The notes below the pieces were generated by a model, which was not told the DNA's origin, did not search any database, and saw nothing but the letters and a program-made list of their open reading frames with translations. 64,000 nt of DNA from NCBI GenBank assembly GCA_019187365.1, contig JABARE010000016.1:1-64000 (forward strand), given 5' to 3'. Shown here piece by piece: positions 54,266 to 63,436 of the stretch (its first letter is position 1; each line of letters opens with the position of its first letter). The DNA is from Saprospiraceae bacterium. GTDB taxonomy: Bacteria; Bacteroidota; Bacteroidia; Chitinophagales; Saprospiraceae. The position numbers and the translations under genes were made by a program.

Positions 54266-54298
54266 AAAAACAAAAATGCCCCCGTGGTCAGCGGGGGC
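54266..54298 (-). terminator. Rho-independent terminator of ftsK
   Basis: On the minus strand a perfect 7-bp G+C stem (GCCCCCG at 298-292 complement, CGGGGGC at 284-278 complement) with a 7-base loop is followed by ATTTTTGTTTTT. It lies about 55 bases after the ftsK stop. There is no T run on the plus strand, so it mainly serves the minus-strand gene. Confidence 0.75.
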
Positions 54299-54352
54299 AA
54301 GGCTACTATCATTCTCAGTGGCAAATGCCAGGTATAACGAAAAGAGGATGTT

Positions 54353-56824
54353 CTAATTTTTAGGGGAGGAGAGGCCCAGTCGCGACAGCAACTCTTCCAG
54401 TTCCGACTCCGTGAAAATCAGAACTTCGCGAGGTTTGCTTCCTTCAGCGGCACCAACCACGCCAAGTTGCTCGAGCTGATCCATGATCCTTCCGGCGCGA
54501 TTGTAACCGAGCTTCATGCGGCGCTGGATCATGCTCGTACTGCCATGCTGTGATTGTACAACCAGCCGCGCGGCTTCTGGTAACATATCGTCGACATCGC
54601 CCAGGTCAAAACCGGATTGTCCGTCGCCGCCCTCATCGCCTTTAAATTCCGGAAGGAGGTAAGGTGACCCATAGCCAGGCTGAGTGGCAATGTGTTTCAT
54701 CACCCGCTCAACTTCTATGGTGTCGACATAGGCACATTGCAGGCGGATAAGATCTGAACCGACGTTGTAGAGCATGTCGCCTCGACCGATGAGTCGCTCG
54801 GCACCACCACAGTCGAGTATGGTGCGAGAATCGATGTTGGAGGAAACCTTGAAAGCGACCCTGCCGGGAAAGTTGGCCTTGATCAGACCCGTGATGATTT
54901 TTACCGAAGGGCGCTGGGTGGCAATGATCAGGTGAATGCCGACAGCCCTCGCCAGTTGGGCCAGGCGACCCAGAGGCAGTTCCACTTCCTTGCCTGCTGT
55001 CATGATCAGGTCGGCAAATTCGTCAATCACCAATACGATATAAGGCAAAAACCGGTGACCTTTTTCGGGATTGAGCTTGCGTCGGTTGAACTTGTCATTG
55101 TACTCGGCGATGTTGCGCATCCGTGCAGCCTTGAGCAATTCGTAGCGCTGATCCATTTCAATGCAAAGCGAGTTGAGGGTGTAAATGACGCGCGAAGTAT
55201 CGGTGATGATTGCCTCATCGGAATTGGGCAACTGCGCAAGAAAGTGCTTGGCAATTTCAGAGTATATGGGCAACTCGACTTTCTTTGGATCGATGAGCAC
55301 GAGCTTGACTTCGGAAGGATGCTTTCGGTAAAGCAGCGACAGCAAAATGGCGTTGATGCCAACGGACTTGCCCTGACCGGTAGCGCCCGCAATCAAAAGG
55401 TGGGGCATCTTCGTCAGATCGGCGACAATTACTTCATTGGAAATGTTTTTTCCGAGGGCAATGGGAAGTTCGACTTTGGGGTCGTTGAACTTTTCTGTTC
55501 GCAGCAGTTCTTTTAGCGGCACGGTCTGGCGATTCTTATTGGCCACCTCAATGCCGATGGTCCCTCTGCCCGGAATGGGGGCAATGATGCGGATGCCCTG
55601 GGCAGAGAGGCTTAAAGCAATGTCGTCTTCAAGGCTCTTGATCCTGGAAATGCGAACTCCAGGTGCCGGAACGATTTCGTAAAGGGTAACCGTAGGCCCA
55701 ATGGTCGCTTTGATCTTTTGAATTTCAATCTTGTAATGCAGGAGGGTGGCTATGATGAGATTCTTATTGGTTTCCAGCTCCTCCCGGTCGATTTCAATTT
55801 TGAGGTCTGCATAGTCGTTGAGCAGATCCAGGGTGGGAGCCTTGTACCTGGAAAGACTGGCACGAGGATCAAATGGCTCCAGGTCGACTTCTTCGCTGTT
55901 TTCATCCTCTTCGGTACCGACTGATCCCATTCCTGTAATGGCACTTATCTGACTTGGCTGATGGCCTCCGCATAACATGCGGTCAGTATCTTCCGGCGTT
56001 TCTATTTCCAGGGCACAGGATTGACCGGGAGGTGTCTGATCGGGAGCGAGCACAGCCAGGGCATCGTCTGCCGGAGGATAATCGCTCCAGTCGACCATGA
56101 GCGGTGGCTGCTGGGGGGTGGGCGACGAGGTGGTCCTTAGAAAGGACTCAGTTGATGACTTGGGATCCCGCTCGCCAGGGCGCGTAAAACGCAGCCAATC
56201 AACATTCCACAAAGAAGAAGCCGCAGTTTGCCCAACAGCACTGCTTTGCAGGGCCTGCAGGGTTGGATTGTAATACCAGACCATAAGGGACAGAACGCCG
56301 AACAGCAAAAGCAACCCGGCGCCAATAGGGCCCATGAACCCCTCCATCCAGGCTACATAATGTGCTCCAAAGGCACCGCCAAAGGGAAAGTCGAGCCGGT
56401 GGAAGGCATAGTGCAGTATGGTGGCGACCATTGACATGATGACCGCCGCGTGGGTTGAAAAGCGCAACAGTGACAGCCAGCCCCGGCGATGGAGAAGGCA
56501 AAATCCCAGATAAACAAAAACGGGAATGAGACAAAGGGCTGCTAGCCCAAAACCGTAGTAAAACAAGCCGTGCGATGCCAGTGCGCCGAGCTTTCCCATC
56601 CAGTTGTCTACCGGAACATTGGGCCTGAATAGGATGTGCCAGGAATGTCCGAGCAAACGGTCCTGGTCTGCCTTCCAGCTAAAGAAATAGGAGATCGAAG
56701 AAATGGTGAGAAACAGTGTGGACATAAAGCAGAGAACCGCTGCAATTTTTGTAAGTCGTTCGTCTTGTAAGGTTTCCCGGAGAAGCTCTCCGGTACTTTT
56801 TTTGCTCCGTTTTGACCGCGCCAT
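54353..56824 (-). CDS. ftsK: DNA translocase FtsK
   Basis: An 823-residue septal DNA pump that moves chromosome termini and activates dif recombination. I chose the ATG at 56824 (MARSKRSKKS); the frame is open further upstream into A+T-rich sequence. Four hydrophobic segments lie between about residues 30 and 190. A linker (about 200-330) is rich in Asp, Glu and Pro. The alpha/beta motor follows, with Walker A GATGQGKSVG (about 477-486), Walker B YIVLVIDEFADLI and IIATQRPSVKIITGLIKANF. The gamma winged-helix domain (about 755-815) contains STSMIQRRMKLGYNRAGRIM, the KOPS-reading helix. It is shorter in the linker than E. coli FtsK, as usual outside Gammaproteobacteria. Confidence 0.95.
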   Translation of the reverse strand: MARSKRSKKSTGELLRETLQDERLTKIAAVLCFMSTLFLTISSISYFFSWKADQDRLLGHSWHILFRPNVPVDNWMGKLGALASHGLFYYGFGLAALCLIPVFVYLGFCLLHRRGWLSLLRFSTHAAVIMSMVATILHYAFHRLDFPFGGAFGAHYVAWMEGFMGPIGAGLLLLFGVLSLMVWYYNPTLQALQSSAVGQTAASSLWNVDWLRFTRPGERDPKSSTESFLRTTSSPTPQQPPLMVDWSDYPPADDALAVLAPDQTPPGQSCALEIETPEDTDRMLCGGHQPSQISAITGMGSVGTEEDENSEEVDLEPFDPRASLSRYKAPTLDLLNDYADLKIEIDREELETNKNLIIATLLHYKIEIQKIKATIGPTVTLYEIVPAPGVRISRIKSLEDDIALSLSAQGIRIIAPIPGRGTIGIEVANKNRQTVPLKELLRTEKFNDPKVELPIALGKNISNEVIVADLTKMPHLLIAGATGQGKSVGINAILLSLLYRKHPSEVKLVLIDPKKVELPIYSEIAKHFLAQLPNSDEAIITDTSRVIYTLNSLCIEMDQRYELLKAARMRNIAEYNDKFNRRKLNPEKGHRFLPYIVLVIDEFADLIMTAGKEVELPLGRLAQLARAVGIHLIIATQRPSVKIITGLIKANFPGRVAFKVSSNIDSRTILDCGGAERLIGRGDMLYNVGSDLIRLQCAYVDTIEVERVMKHIATQPGYGSPYLLPEFKGDEGGDGQSGFDLGDVDDMLPEAARLVVQSQHGSTSMIQRRMKLGYNRAGRIMDQLEQLGVVGAAEGSKPREVLIFTESELEELLSRLGLSSPKN

Positions 56825-57083
56825 AGTCTTTGGTGGATTGTATATGAATGATGGCGCTAAAGTAACTCCATTTAACATATTATAAAAAAATTTAATTTGT
56901 TTTATATAGATAATCTGATAATTAAACATTATTAAAATATGTAATATAAATTGATTTTTTTATATATGTTATTTTTTTAATGTATATCTCAATTCATTAT
57001 CAATCTTATTGATATGTTAAATCCCCCGTTTCTGCAACGCCTTGCTCGCCGGCAATTTATTTTTGCGGAGTAACAACTGGGGT
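56825..57083. other. Very A+T-rich divergent gap between ftsK and the dehydrogenase gene
   Basis: This 259-bp gap holds no gene. From about 56875 to 57015 it is almost pure A and T, with poly-T/poly-A runs and TATAT steps, in strong contrast to the neighbouring genes. On the minus strand TACTTTAG (56864-56857) is a one-mismatch -7 candidate for ftsK. On the plus strand TATTTTTG at 57058-57065 precedes the dehydrogenase gene. The A+T block could be an UP-like or bending element, or a silencer-binding site. Confidence 0.45.
57058..57065 (+). promoter_or_regulatory. Candidate -7 element before the saccharopine dehydrogenase-family gene
   Basis: TATTTTTG is an exact TAnnTTTG match ending 18 bases before the ATG at 57084. 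A TTG lies at 57042-57044, with a spacer (13) shorter than usual. Confidence 0.45.
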
Positions 57084-58247
57084 ATGGAGTACGTCAAACA
57101 CAAAGTCATCATTGCCGGAGCCGGGGGAATTGGCCGGGCTGCAGGGCTTATCATGGCCGAACAGGCCGATTTCGATTGTGAGATCTACATCGGAGACCTT
57201 CACCGATCCATCGCCGACGAAGCGGCCGACTGGATACGGAAGGGGGCCTCGAGCCTCGTTCAGATAGAAACGTTTCAACTCCACCCCTCAGAACTTACCG
57301 AGCATTTGGACTACGTCCTTCGCTCTGCCGACATCCTGCTCGACTGTTTGCCAGGCTCCGAGGCCCCGCGCATGGCTGAGTTTTCCAAAAAATACCAACT
57401 CCATTACGTAAACCTCACCGAGTGCGTTTCAGAGTCGCAGCAGGTCATGGAAATCGCCCGGGACGCTTCCACTGGATTTATATTGCAGTCAGGCCTGGCC
57501 CCAGGCTACATCGACGTCTTGGCACACCACCTGTTCAAGGAATTTGCTTCCGAATTCGGAGATCAGCACGTCGAGCACATCTCGATGAAAGTTGGAGCCC
57601 TGCCGCGCACGACAACGGCTCCGCATTATTACGGATTCACCTGGAGCCCCATCGGCGTGGCAACCGAATACCTCAAAGATGCGGTCATCATCCGCAACGG
57701 GCTCAAGACTACATGCCCCTCTCTGTCGGAAACAGGAACCCTGATCATCGATGGCATTCGATACGAGGATGACTTTACCAGCGGTGGAGCGGCTGACCTG
57801 CCGGATTTCTTTTCCGGAAAGGTGCGCTCCCTCGATTACAAGACCATCCGGTATCCCGGGCACTTCGACTGGGTGCGCGCCCAACTCGGAGGCATCCAGG
57901 GGACCGAAGACCAGGTCCGGGCACTCATGGATAGTATGGCGGCCAGCGTGCCCCATGCGGAAGAAGACATGATCATTCTCTACGTATCCGTCCGTGGCAG
58001 GGACTCCAAAGGCATTCTTCGCATCAAGGAGCGCAGCCTTAAAATCGAACCAAGCTACGTGGGAAGTCACCGTTTAAAGGCAATCCAAACGGCAACCGCA
58101 GCCCCAATGCTGGAGGCTGCCCGGATGCTGCTTACCGGAAAATACAAAGGGCCAATCCTGCAGTCACAAATTGACACAGATGCCTTTTTGCAGGGAAGCT
58201 TTGTGCAGTCCATCTACCAGTTGCGTCGTTCGCGCGAATTCGCATGA
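57084..58247 (+). CDS. Saccharopine dehydrogenase family protein
   Basis: A 387-residue oxidoreductase. The ATG at 57084 (MEYVKHKV) is preferred because it sits directly before the Rossmann motif VIIAGAGGIGRAAG; an in-frame start 14 codons upstream would overlap the candidate promoter. The N-terminal NAD(P) domain has DILLDCLPGSEAPRMAEFSK. The central part has GLAPGYIDVLAHHLFKEF and VGALPRTTTAPHYYGFTWSP, as in saccharopine/lysine dehydrogenase-type enzymes. It may act in lysine degradation or a related amino acid pathway, and the substrate is not certain. It lies 142 bp before an acyl-CoA dehydrogenase gene, which would suit amino acid catabolism. Confidence 0.83.
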   Translation: MEYVKHKVIIAGAGGIGRAAGLIMAEQADFDCEIYIGDLHRSIADEAADWIRKGASSLVQIETFQLHPSELTEHLDYVLRSADILLDCLPGSEAPRMAEFSKKYQLHYVNLTECVSESQQVMEIARDASTGFILQSGLAPGYIDVLAHHLFKEFASEFGDQHVEHISMKVGALPRTTTAPHYYGFTWSPIGVATEYLKDAVIIRNGLKTTCPSLSETGTLIIDGIRYEDDFTSGGAADLPDFFSGKVRSLDYKTIRYPGHFDWVRAQLGGIQGTEDQVRALMDSMAASVPHAEEDMIILYVSVRGRDSKGILRIKERSLKIEPSYVGSHRLKAIQTATAAPMLEAARMLLTGKYKGPILQSQIDTDAFLQGSFVQSIYQLRRSREFA

Positions 58248-58337
58248 ACGCCCGTAAGTTTTTGCCTTAGCCCAAAAAAGGCTTTTGGCGTTCAAATACT
58301 TGAATTTTCCAGGGTAACACTCCCGAAGTAGAACTAT

Positions 58338-58377
58338 TTGACCTTAAACGGTCGTTATCTTATTGACCTTTTGTCAA
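58338..58377 (+). promoter_or_regulatory. Possible operator before the acyl-CoA dehydrogenase gene
   Basis: TTGACC occurs twice, 25 bases apart (58338-58343 and 58363-58368). The second copy is part of a perfect palindrome TTGAC-N5-GTCAA (58363-58377), and the first is followed by a partial inverted copy, GGTC (58350-58353). The palindrome ends 12 bases before the ATG at 58390, a position where a bound repressor would block initiation. No exact TAnnTTTG is present. Confidence 0.35.
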
Positions 58378-58389
58378 TTCTACGTTTCT

Positions 58390-60162
58390 ATGGAATCAAA
58401 CATATTGAAAGGAGGGGAGTTTCTCCTGCGCGACAGCGATTATAAGTCCAATTTCATTCCGGAAGACCTCAGCGAGGAACAGCGAATGATGGGAGATGCG
58501 GTGCGCGACTTTGTTGAATCTGAAGTGGTGCCAAATGGATTTAAACTGGAAAACCAGGTTGCTCTTTTGGAATTGGCGGCAAAACTGGGAATGCTGGGAC
58601 TCCACATTCCGGAGCGGTACGGAGGTTCTCCTGCCGATCAATACAGCATTTGCCGGGTGCTGGAAGAGCTGGGAAAGGGCGATGCTTCTTTTAATACTTC
58701 CTTCGCAGCCCATACGGGCATCGGCATGCTTCCCATTTTCTATTTCGGTACCGAGGCCATCCGCCAGGCTTACCTGCCCGGCATGTGCAACGGATCCATC
58801 AAGGCATCTTATTGCCTGACTGAGCCAGGTTCTGGTTCAGATGCACTGGCAGCCAAATCTCATGCGGTGCTCAGTGCTGATGGTGATCATTACCTGCTGA
58901 ACGGACAGAAAATTTGGATTACCAATGCAGGTTTTGCCGACTTGTTTATTGTTTTTGCGCAGGTCGACGGAAGCCAGTTTACGGGTTTTTTGGTCAATGG
59001 AAATGCTGAAGGCATTAGCCTGGGTGAAGAGGAACACAAACTCGGCATTAAGGGCTCCTCGACGCGGCAGGTGTTTTTCGACAACGTCAGGGTTCCGGTC
59101 GAACATGTTCTCGGAAAAGTGGGGTTTGGCCACCAAATCGCGTTCAACGTTTTAAATATAGGCCGTTACAAACTGGGCGTGCTGACCATGGGAGGTGCCA
59201 AAAAAGTGCTTTCCCAAGCGGTTGCGTATGCAAACCAGCGCGTTCAATTCGGCAAACCAATTTCCACCTACGGTGCTATCCGGCACAAACTCGCCGAATC
59301 TGCTGTCCGGATTTTTGCTGCGGAGTCTGCAGCCTATCGCATAGCGGACCTCCTCGAAGACCGTCAAAGGGCTGTACTCTCCGAAGGGAAAGACGAGTCA
59401 GCTGCCATGTTGGAAGCTGCCCGTGAATATGCGGTCGAGTGCGCAATCCTCAAAGTGGCAGGATCAGAACTAATTGATTATGTCGTCGACGAGGCCGTTC
59501 AGATCCACGGTGGCAACGGATTCAGCGAAGAGTATCCTTTGGCAAGGGCTTACCGCGATGCGCGCATCAACCGGATTTACGAAGGCACCAACGAGATCAA
59601 CCGCCTGCTCATTTTTAATATGCTGCTCAAAAAGGCCCTCGGCGGTGAACTTGACCTCACGGGTCCGGCCTGGGAGGTCCAGAAAGAACTGACGGGCTTA
59701 CCCGTCAATACATTACCGGATGGGCCCTATGCATTGGAGTCCCGAACGGTGTCAGAGTTCCGGAAGCTGGTCTTGCTCGTCGCAGGGGCCGCTGTCAAAT
59801 ATCAGCTCGATGGAAAGCACGATTTGCGCGAGCAGCAGGAGATTCTTCTTAACCTCTCCGACATGACGATCGACCTTTTCCAGGCAGAATCTGTTTTAAT
59901 GCGCGTAAAAAAAATCTGCGAGCTCAAGGATGATGTCAAAAAGGGCGATGTTGAAAATCTGATGAAAGTTTTTTTCTGGAGTGCTCAGCAGAGAATGATC
60001 GTTCATGCTCAGGATGCACTGTGTTCCTTCTCCTCAGGCGACGAACTCCGCATCCTGCTTCTGGGGATCAGGAGGGTTACCCGTTACGAACCCATCAACC
60101 CCAGGCAATTGCGCGATGACATTGCCGGTCGCCTCGTGCAGGCCAATGGCTACTGTTTTTAA
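58390..60162 (+). CDS. Acyl-CoA dehydrogenase, long (VLCAD-like) type
   Basis: A 590-residue flavoenzyme from the ATG at 58390 (MESNILKGGEFLLRD); a TTG nine codons upstream is in frame. It oxidises acyl-CoA to trans-2-enoyl-CoA with FAD, passing electrons to ETF. YCLTEPGSGSDA and KIWITNAGFADLF are the FAD/substrate loops. QIHGGNGFSEEYPLARAYRD and RINRIYEGTNEINR lie near residues 372-405, with the catalytic Glu in YEGT. The roughly 170-residue C-terminal extension is like the VLCAD/ACAD9 branch rather than the 380-residue short- and medium-chain enzymes. It probably acts in fatty acid beta-oxidation. Confidence 0.92.
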   Translation: MESNILKGGEFLLRDSDYKSNFIPEDLSEEQRMMGDAVRDFVESEVVPNGFKLENQVALLELAAKLGMLGLHIPERYGGSPADQYSICRVLEELGKGDASFNTSFAAHTGIGMLPIFYFGTEAIRQAYLPGMCNGSIKASYCLTEPGSGSDALAAKSHAVLSADGDHYLLNGQKIWITNAGFADLFIVFAQVDGSQFTGFLVNGNAEGISLGEEEHKLGIKGSSTRQVFFDNVRVPVEHVLGKVGFGHQIAFNVLNIGRYKLGVLTMGGAKKVLSQAVAYANQRVQFGKPISTYGAIRHKLAESAVRIFAAESAAYRIADLLEDRQRAVLSEGKDESAAMLEAAREYAVECAILKVAGSELIDYVVDEAVQIHGGNGFSEEYPLARAYRDARINRIYEGTNEINRLLIFNMLLKKALGGELDLTGPAWEVQKELTGLPVNTLPDGPYALESRTVSEFRKLVLLVAGAAVKYQLDGKHDLREQQEILLNLSDMTIDLFQAESVLMRVKKICELKDDVKKGDVENLMKVFFWSAQQRMIVHAQDALCSFSSGDELRILLLGIRRVTRYEPINPRQLRDDIAGRLVQANGYCF

Positions 60163-60192
60163 CAGGAGCCCCAGACATTGGCTCCATACTGC

Positions 60193-60200
60193 TACATTTG
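60193..60200 (+). promoter_or_regulatory. Candidate -7 element before the TolC-family export operon
   Basis: TACATTTG is an exact TAnnTTTG match ending 7 bases before the ATG at 60208, giving an almost leaderless transcript if used. Confidence 0.4.
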
Positions 60201-60207
60201 CAAAACC

Positions 60208-61512
60208 ATGTTGCGCTTCGCCCGCATCGGGAATTTCCGGACTTCGGTCCTGCTTTTAAAGGCCGTTGGGCTGCTGTCCGTTTGCGGCATTCCTCTTCTG
60301 GGGCAAAACATCTCAACCTCTCTCGATTCCTGCTTGGTTTGGGCCGACTGCCATTCTCCGTTAACTGCCCAGCAGACAGCGATAGCTGAATCGGCGCAGT
60401 ACACACTCACGGCACTCTCAAAACAGTGGCTGCCTCAGTTAACGGTTGGTGCGCAAATGAGTCACCAGTCTGATGTCACCAGGCTCGATTTGTCCATCCC
60501 CGGATTTCCTTCACCGGATCCGATACCCCGCGACCAATATAAACTTTCGCTGGAGGGGAGCCAATTGTTGTGGGACGGTCGCGCCATTGCTGCACAGAAA
60601 TCTCAAATCAAACTGCAGGTACAGTTGGAGCAAACCCAACGGGAGGTTGACCGGCATGCATTGCGAGGCAAGGTCATCCAGATGTATTTTGGAATTCTCC
60701 TCATCGACGAGCAACTTGAAATTGCAGGTCTGTTCAGAAGTGACCTTGAAGCACAGCTAAGGCAACTGCAGGCTGCATCTGTTGCAGGCGCGGTCCTTGA
60801 ATCAAATTTGCTGACCTTGCGCGCGGAGATCATCTCTGCCAACCAGCGCGTGGACGAAATTGCCTTTGCACGGCGCAAAGCAATAAATGGACTCGCCATA
60901 CTTACTGGCCGGGATTTTTCTGATACCATCCTCCTTAAGCCCCCGCCTGCTGCAGAACCTCCCGGAGAGTTATCGCGCAGTGAGTTGCTGCTCAGTGAAC
61001 TCCAGGCTTCGCTTGCCGATGCACAACACTCCTCCAAAGCCAGACAGCGCAACCCAAAACTTATTGCCTTCTTACAAACGGGCTACGCCAATCCTGCCCT
61101 CAATTTTTTGAAGCCGGGCTTCGACGCCTATTATCTGGCGGGAATCCGTGCCCAGTGGAATGTACAGGGATTATATACATTAAAAGAAGACCGCAACATG
61201 GCAAAGACGCAGGGCAGGCTTGCCGCCTTGCAACGCGATTTGTTTCTGATGAACAATCTGCTTGCCATCCGCGACCAGCAACTGGAAATCGAAAGGCTCT
61301 CGGGATTGGCACTCGCCGATAGCACCGCGCTCGAACTCCGCCGCGAACTCCGTCGCATTGCCGGAGTCCAGTTGCACCAAGGCGTGATGACTTCTGCTGA
61401 CTACATACGCGAACTCAACGCCGAAGCGAGAGCAGAGAGCAATGCCCGGATTCATCAGCTGTCCTTGTTGCATTCGCAATATCTGTTACAACACCTCTAT
61501 GGAACAAAATAA
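60208..61512 (+). CDS. TolC-family outer-membrane efflux protein
   Basis: A 434-residue protein from the ATG at 60208 (MLRFARIGNF), with a signal peptide ending near GIPLLGQ (about residue 36). It has the duplicated helical layout of TolC: QWLPQLTVGAQMSH and DQYKLSLEGSQLLWDG are strand-rich parts. Long helices such as QIKLQVQLEQTQREVDRHAL and RNMAKTQGRLAALQRDLFLM form the periplasmic barrel. It would be the outer-membrane exit for the HlyD-ABC system encoded downstream, and possibly for the RND pump at 18129-22653, which has no channel gene of its own. It overlaps the next gene by 14 bp if that gene starts at 61499. Confidence 0.88.
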   Translation: MLRFARIGNFRTSVLLLKAVGLLSVCGIPLLGQNISTSLDSCLVWADCHSPLTAQQTAIAESAQYTLTALSKQWLPQLTVGAQMSHQSDVTRLDLSIPGFPSPDPIPRDQYKLSLEGSQLLWDGRAIAAQKSQIKLQVQLEQTQREVDRHALRGKVIQMYFGILLIDEQLEIAGLFRSDLEAQLRQLQAASVAGAVLESNLLTLRAEIISANQRVDEIAFARRKAINGLAILTGRDFSDTILLKPPPAAEPPGELSRSELLLSELQASLADAQHSSKARQRNPKLIAFLQTGYANPALNFLKPGFDAYYLAGIRAQWNVQGLYTLKEDRNMAKTQGRLAALQRDLFLMNNLLAIRDQQLEIERLSGLALADSTALELRRELRRIAGVQLHQGVMTSADYIRELNAEARAESNARIHQLSLLHSQYLLQHLYGTK

Positions 61513-62512
61513 TTACAGCGATTTGCGATCATCCAGGGGCCCCATGATCGGTCGCAGTTTGGTTGCAGCCTGTATGGCCTTTCTGGCTTGCGGGGGCAGC
61601 GACCGTGCCTTCGATGCAATGGGGCAGTTTGAAGCCGATGCGCTGATCGTTTCAGCTGAAGCCAGCGGAAGATTGGTCCAATTCGAAGCCCAGGAGGGAA
61701 AATGGTTTGCAGAAGATTCCGTCATTGGAAAGATCGATCCTGCTCAGTACCAGATTCAGCAAGAGCAGGCGGAATTATCGGTGCAGGCAGTTGAACTGAA
61801 AACCGCAACACCTTCACCTCAAGTCCGCGTTCTGGAAGCTCAGGAAAAAATGCAACGTGCACAACTCGAAGCGCTGGAGATTCAGTATGCAACCGCGCAG
61901 CGGGAAAAACGAAGAATTGACACAATGTTTGCTTCCGGTGCTGCTACCGGAAAGCAAAGGGATGATGCAGCATCCTTATTGGCGTTGGCAGAAAAAAACC
62001 TGTCAGTGGCCAAAAGTCAGATTGAGCTCACACGGCAGCAGATCCGTGCATATAGAGAACAGATCGAATTGCAGAATCGGGGCATTCGTGGCGAACGAGC
62101 GGTAGTCGAAAGCCGGCGCGATGCTGCAGATGACTGGATGCTCAAAACGGTGATCCGGAATCCTGTTGCCGGCACCGTTTTGACCAATTATGCACACAGG
62201 GGAGAATGGGTGATGCCTGGCAAAGCGCTCTATAAAATTGCCGATCTCAGTCAAATGGTACTGCGGGCATACATCGATGGCAGTTCGTTGGTGAAAGTTC
62301 GCCTGGGGCAGGAAGTAAAGATCCAGGTTCGTTATGGTGACGCAGTGCGCGATTACCTCGGCATCCTTAGCTGGATATCCGACGAAGCAGAGTTTACCCC
62401 AAAGACCATTCAGACTGCTGACGAAAGAGCTAATTTGGTCTATGCAGTAAAAGTTCGCGTGGTCAACGATGGATATTTGAAACTTGGTATGTATGGTGAG
62501 CTGCACTTCTGA
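61499..62512 (+). CDS. HlyD/YbhG-like periplasmic adaptor
   Basis: A 337-residue membrane-fusion protein. From the ATG at 61499 it reads MEQNNYSDLR. An alternative ATG at 61544 (MIGRSLVAACMAFLACGG) would give a tidy lipoprotein-like signal with Cys near residue 15, and may be the real start. A lipoyl-like half site (LVQFEAQEGKWFAEDSVIGK) is followed by a long helical hairpin (about 90-215) and the second half site (RNPVAGTVLTNYAHRGEWVM). It would join the ABC transporter to the TolC-like channel. The stop is 3 bp before the first ATPase gene. Confidence 0.86.
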   Translation: MEQNNYSDLRSSRGPMIGRSLVAACMAFLACGGSDRAFDAMGQFEADALIVSAEASGRLVQFEAQEGKWFAEDSVIGKIDPAQYQIQQEQAELSVQAVELKTATPSPQVRVLEAQEKMQRAQLEALEIQYATAQREKRRIDTMFASGAATGKQRDDAASLLALAEKNLSVAKSQIELTRQQIRAYREQIELQNRGIRGERAVVESRRDAADDWMLKTVIRNPVAGTVLTNYAHRGEWVMPGKALYKIADLSQMVLRAYIDGSSLVKVRLGQEVKIQVRYGDAVRDYLGILSWISDEAEFTPKTIQTADERANLVYAVKVRVVNDGYLKLGMYGELHF

Positions 62513-62515
62513 TCA

Positions 62516-63436
62516 ATGGATTCCATCATTGCCCGAACGTTGTCTAAAACTTACCGCTCCGGAAAGAGTGAAACCCATGCATTAAGAGGAATAGATCTGG
62601 ATATTCCTGCAGGAGAACTTTTCGGACTGGTCGGCCCGGACGGTGCTGGAAAAACGACCTTGATCAGGATATTGGTGAGCCTCATCCTTCCAGACCAGGG
62701 CACCGCCTCGGTGGGAGGGATGGACGTGGTACGAGATTATGGTTTGTTGCGGCGCCGGATCGGTTACGTTCCGGGTCGGTTTTCCCTCTACCAGGACCTG
62801 ACGGTGCAGGAGAACCTTCATTTTTTTGCCTCCGTTTTTGGCGTCAATGCAGACGAACAATATGGATCAGTGCGCGAGATCTACAAATACCTCGAACCAT
62901 TCCGGAACAGGAAGGCGGGACAGTTGTCCGGTGGAATGAAACAGAAACTGGCTCTGAGTTGTGCACTCATCCACCATCCTTCGGTGCTTTTTCTCGATGA
63001 ACCGACTACCGGCGTCGACGCGGTTTCGCGGAAGGAATTCTGGATCCTGCTCTCGCAATTGCGGAGCCAGGGGATGACGATCTTCGTTTCTACTCCCTAC
63101 ATGGACGAAGCCGCCCGTTGTGATCGCGTTGGCCTCATTCAGGAGGGGAAGATGCTGCGCATCGATACTCCCTCAGCCATCGTACGGGAATTTCCTCTGA
63201 CGCTCTACGCGCTCAGTACCGACCGCATGTCACGTGTAAAGGCCGACCTGTCCGGATGTGCTGAGGTGCGTTCGGCTTTTGCATTTGGTACAAACTACCA
63301 CCTTACATTTTATACGGAGGAAGGGCCACGAACGTGCGTTCACTTGTTGCAGCAAAAGGGTCATTCCAGCATCCGCTTGGAAGTGATACAACCCGGAATA
63401 GAAGATTGTTTTATGTATTTTATGAAGGAGGCATGA
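62516..63436 (+). CDS. ABC transporter ATP-binding protein (YbhF N-half-like)
   Basis: A 306-residue ABC ATPase. Walker A is GPDGAGKTT (about 40-48), the signature LSGGMKQKLALSCA, Walker B VLFLDEPTTGVD, and the switch region FVSTPYMDEAARCD. The Asp in GPDGAGKTT and the STPYMDEA text are typical of the first half of YbhF/RbbA-type double ATPases, here encoded as a separate protein. With the next ATPase and the permeases expected beyond the window it would power export through HlyD and TolC. It is coupled to the next gene by ATGA. Confidence 0.9.
   Translation: MDSIIARTLSKTYRSGKSETHALRGIDLDIPAGELFGLVGPDGAGKTTLIRILVSLILPDQGTASVGGMDVVRDYGLLRRRIGYVPGRFSLYQDLTVQENLHFFASVFGVNADEQYGSVREIYKYLEPFRNRKAGQLSGGMKQKLALSCALIHHPSVLFLDEPTTGVDAVSRKEFWILLSQLRSQGMTIFVSTPYMDEAARCDRVGLIQEGKMLRIDTPSAIVREFPLTLYALSTDRMSRVKADLSGCAEVRSAFAFGTNYHLTFYTEEGPRTCVHLLQQKGHSSIRLEVIQPGIEDCFMYFMKEA

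Noticed and set aside
54128..54337. 69-residue ORF after the M1 peptidase gene (ATG overlapping its stop)
   Set aside because: The ATGA overlap is tempting, but the frame runs through the ftsK terminator hairpin and the product resembles nothing known.
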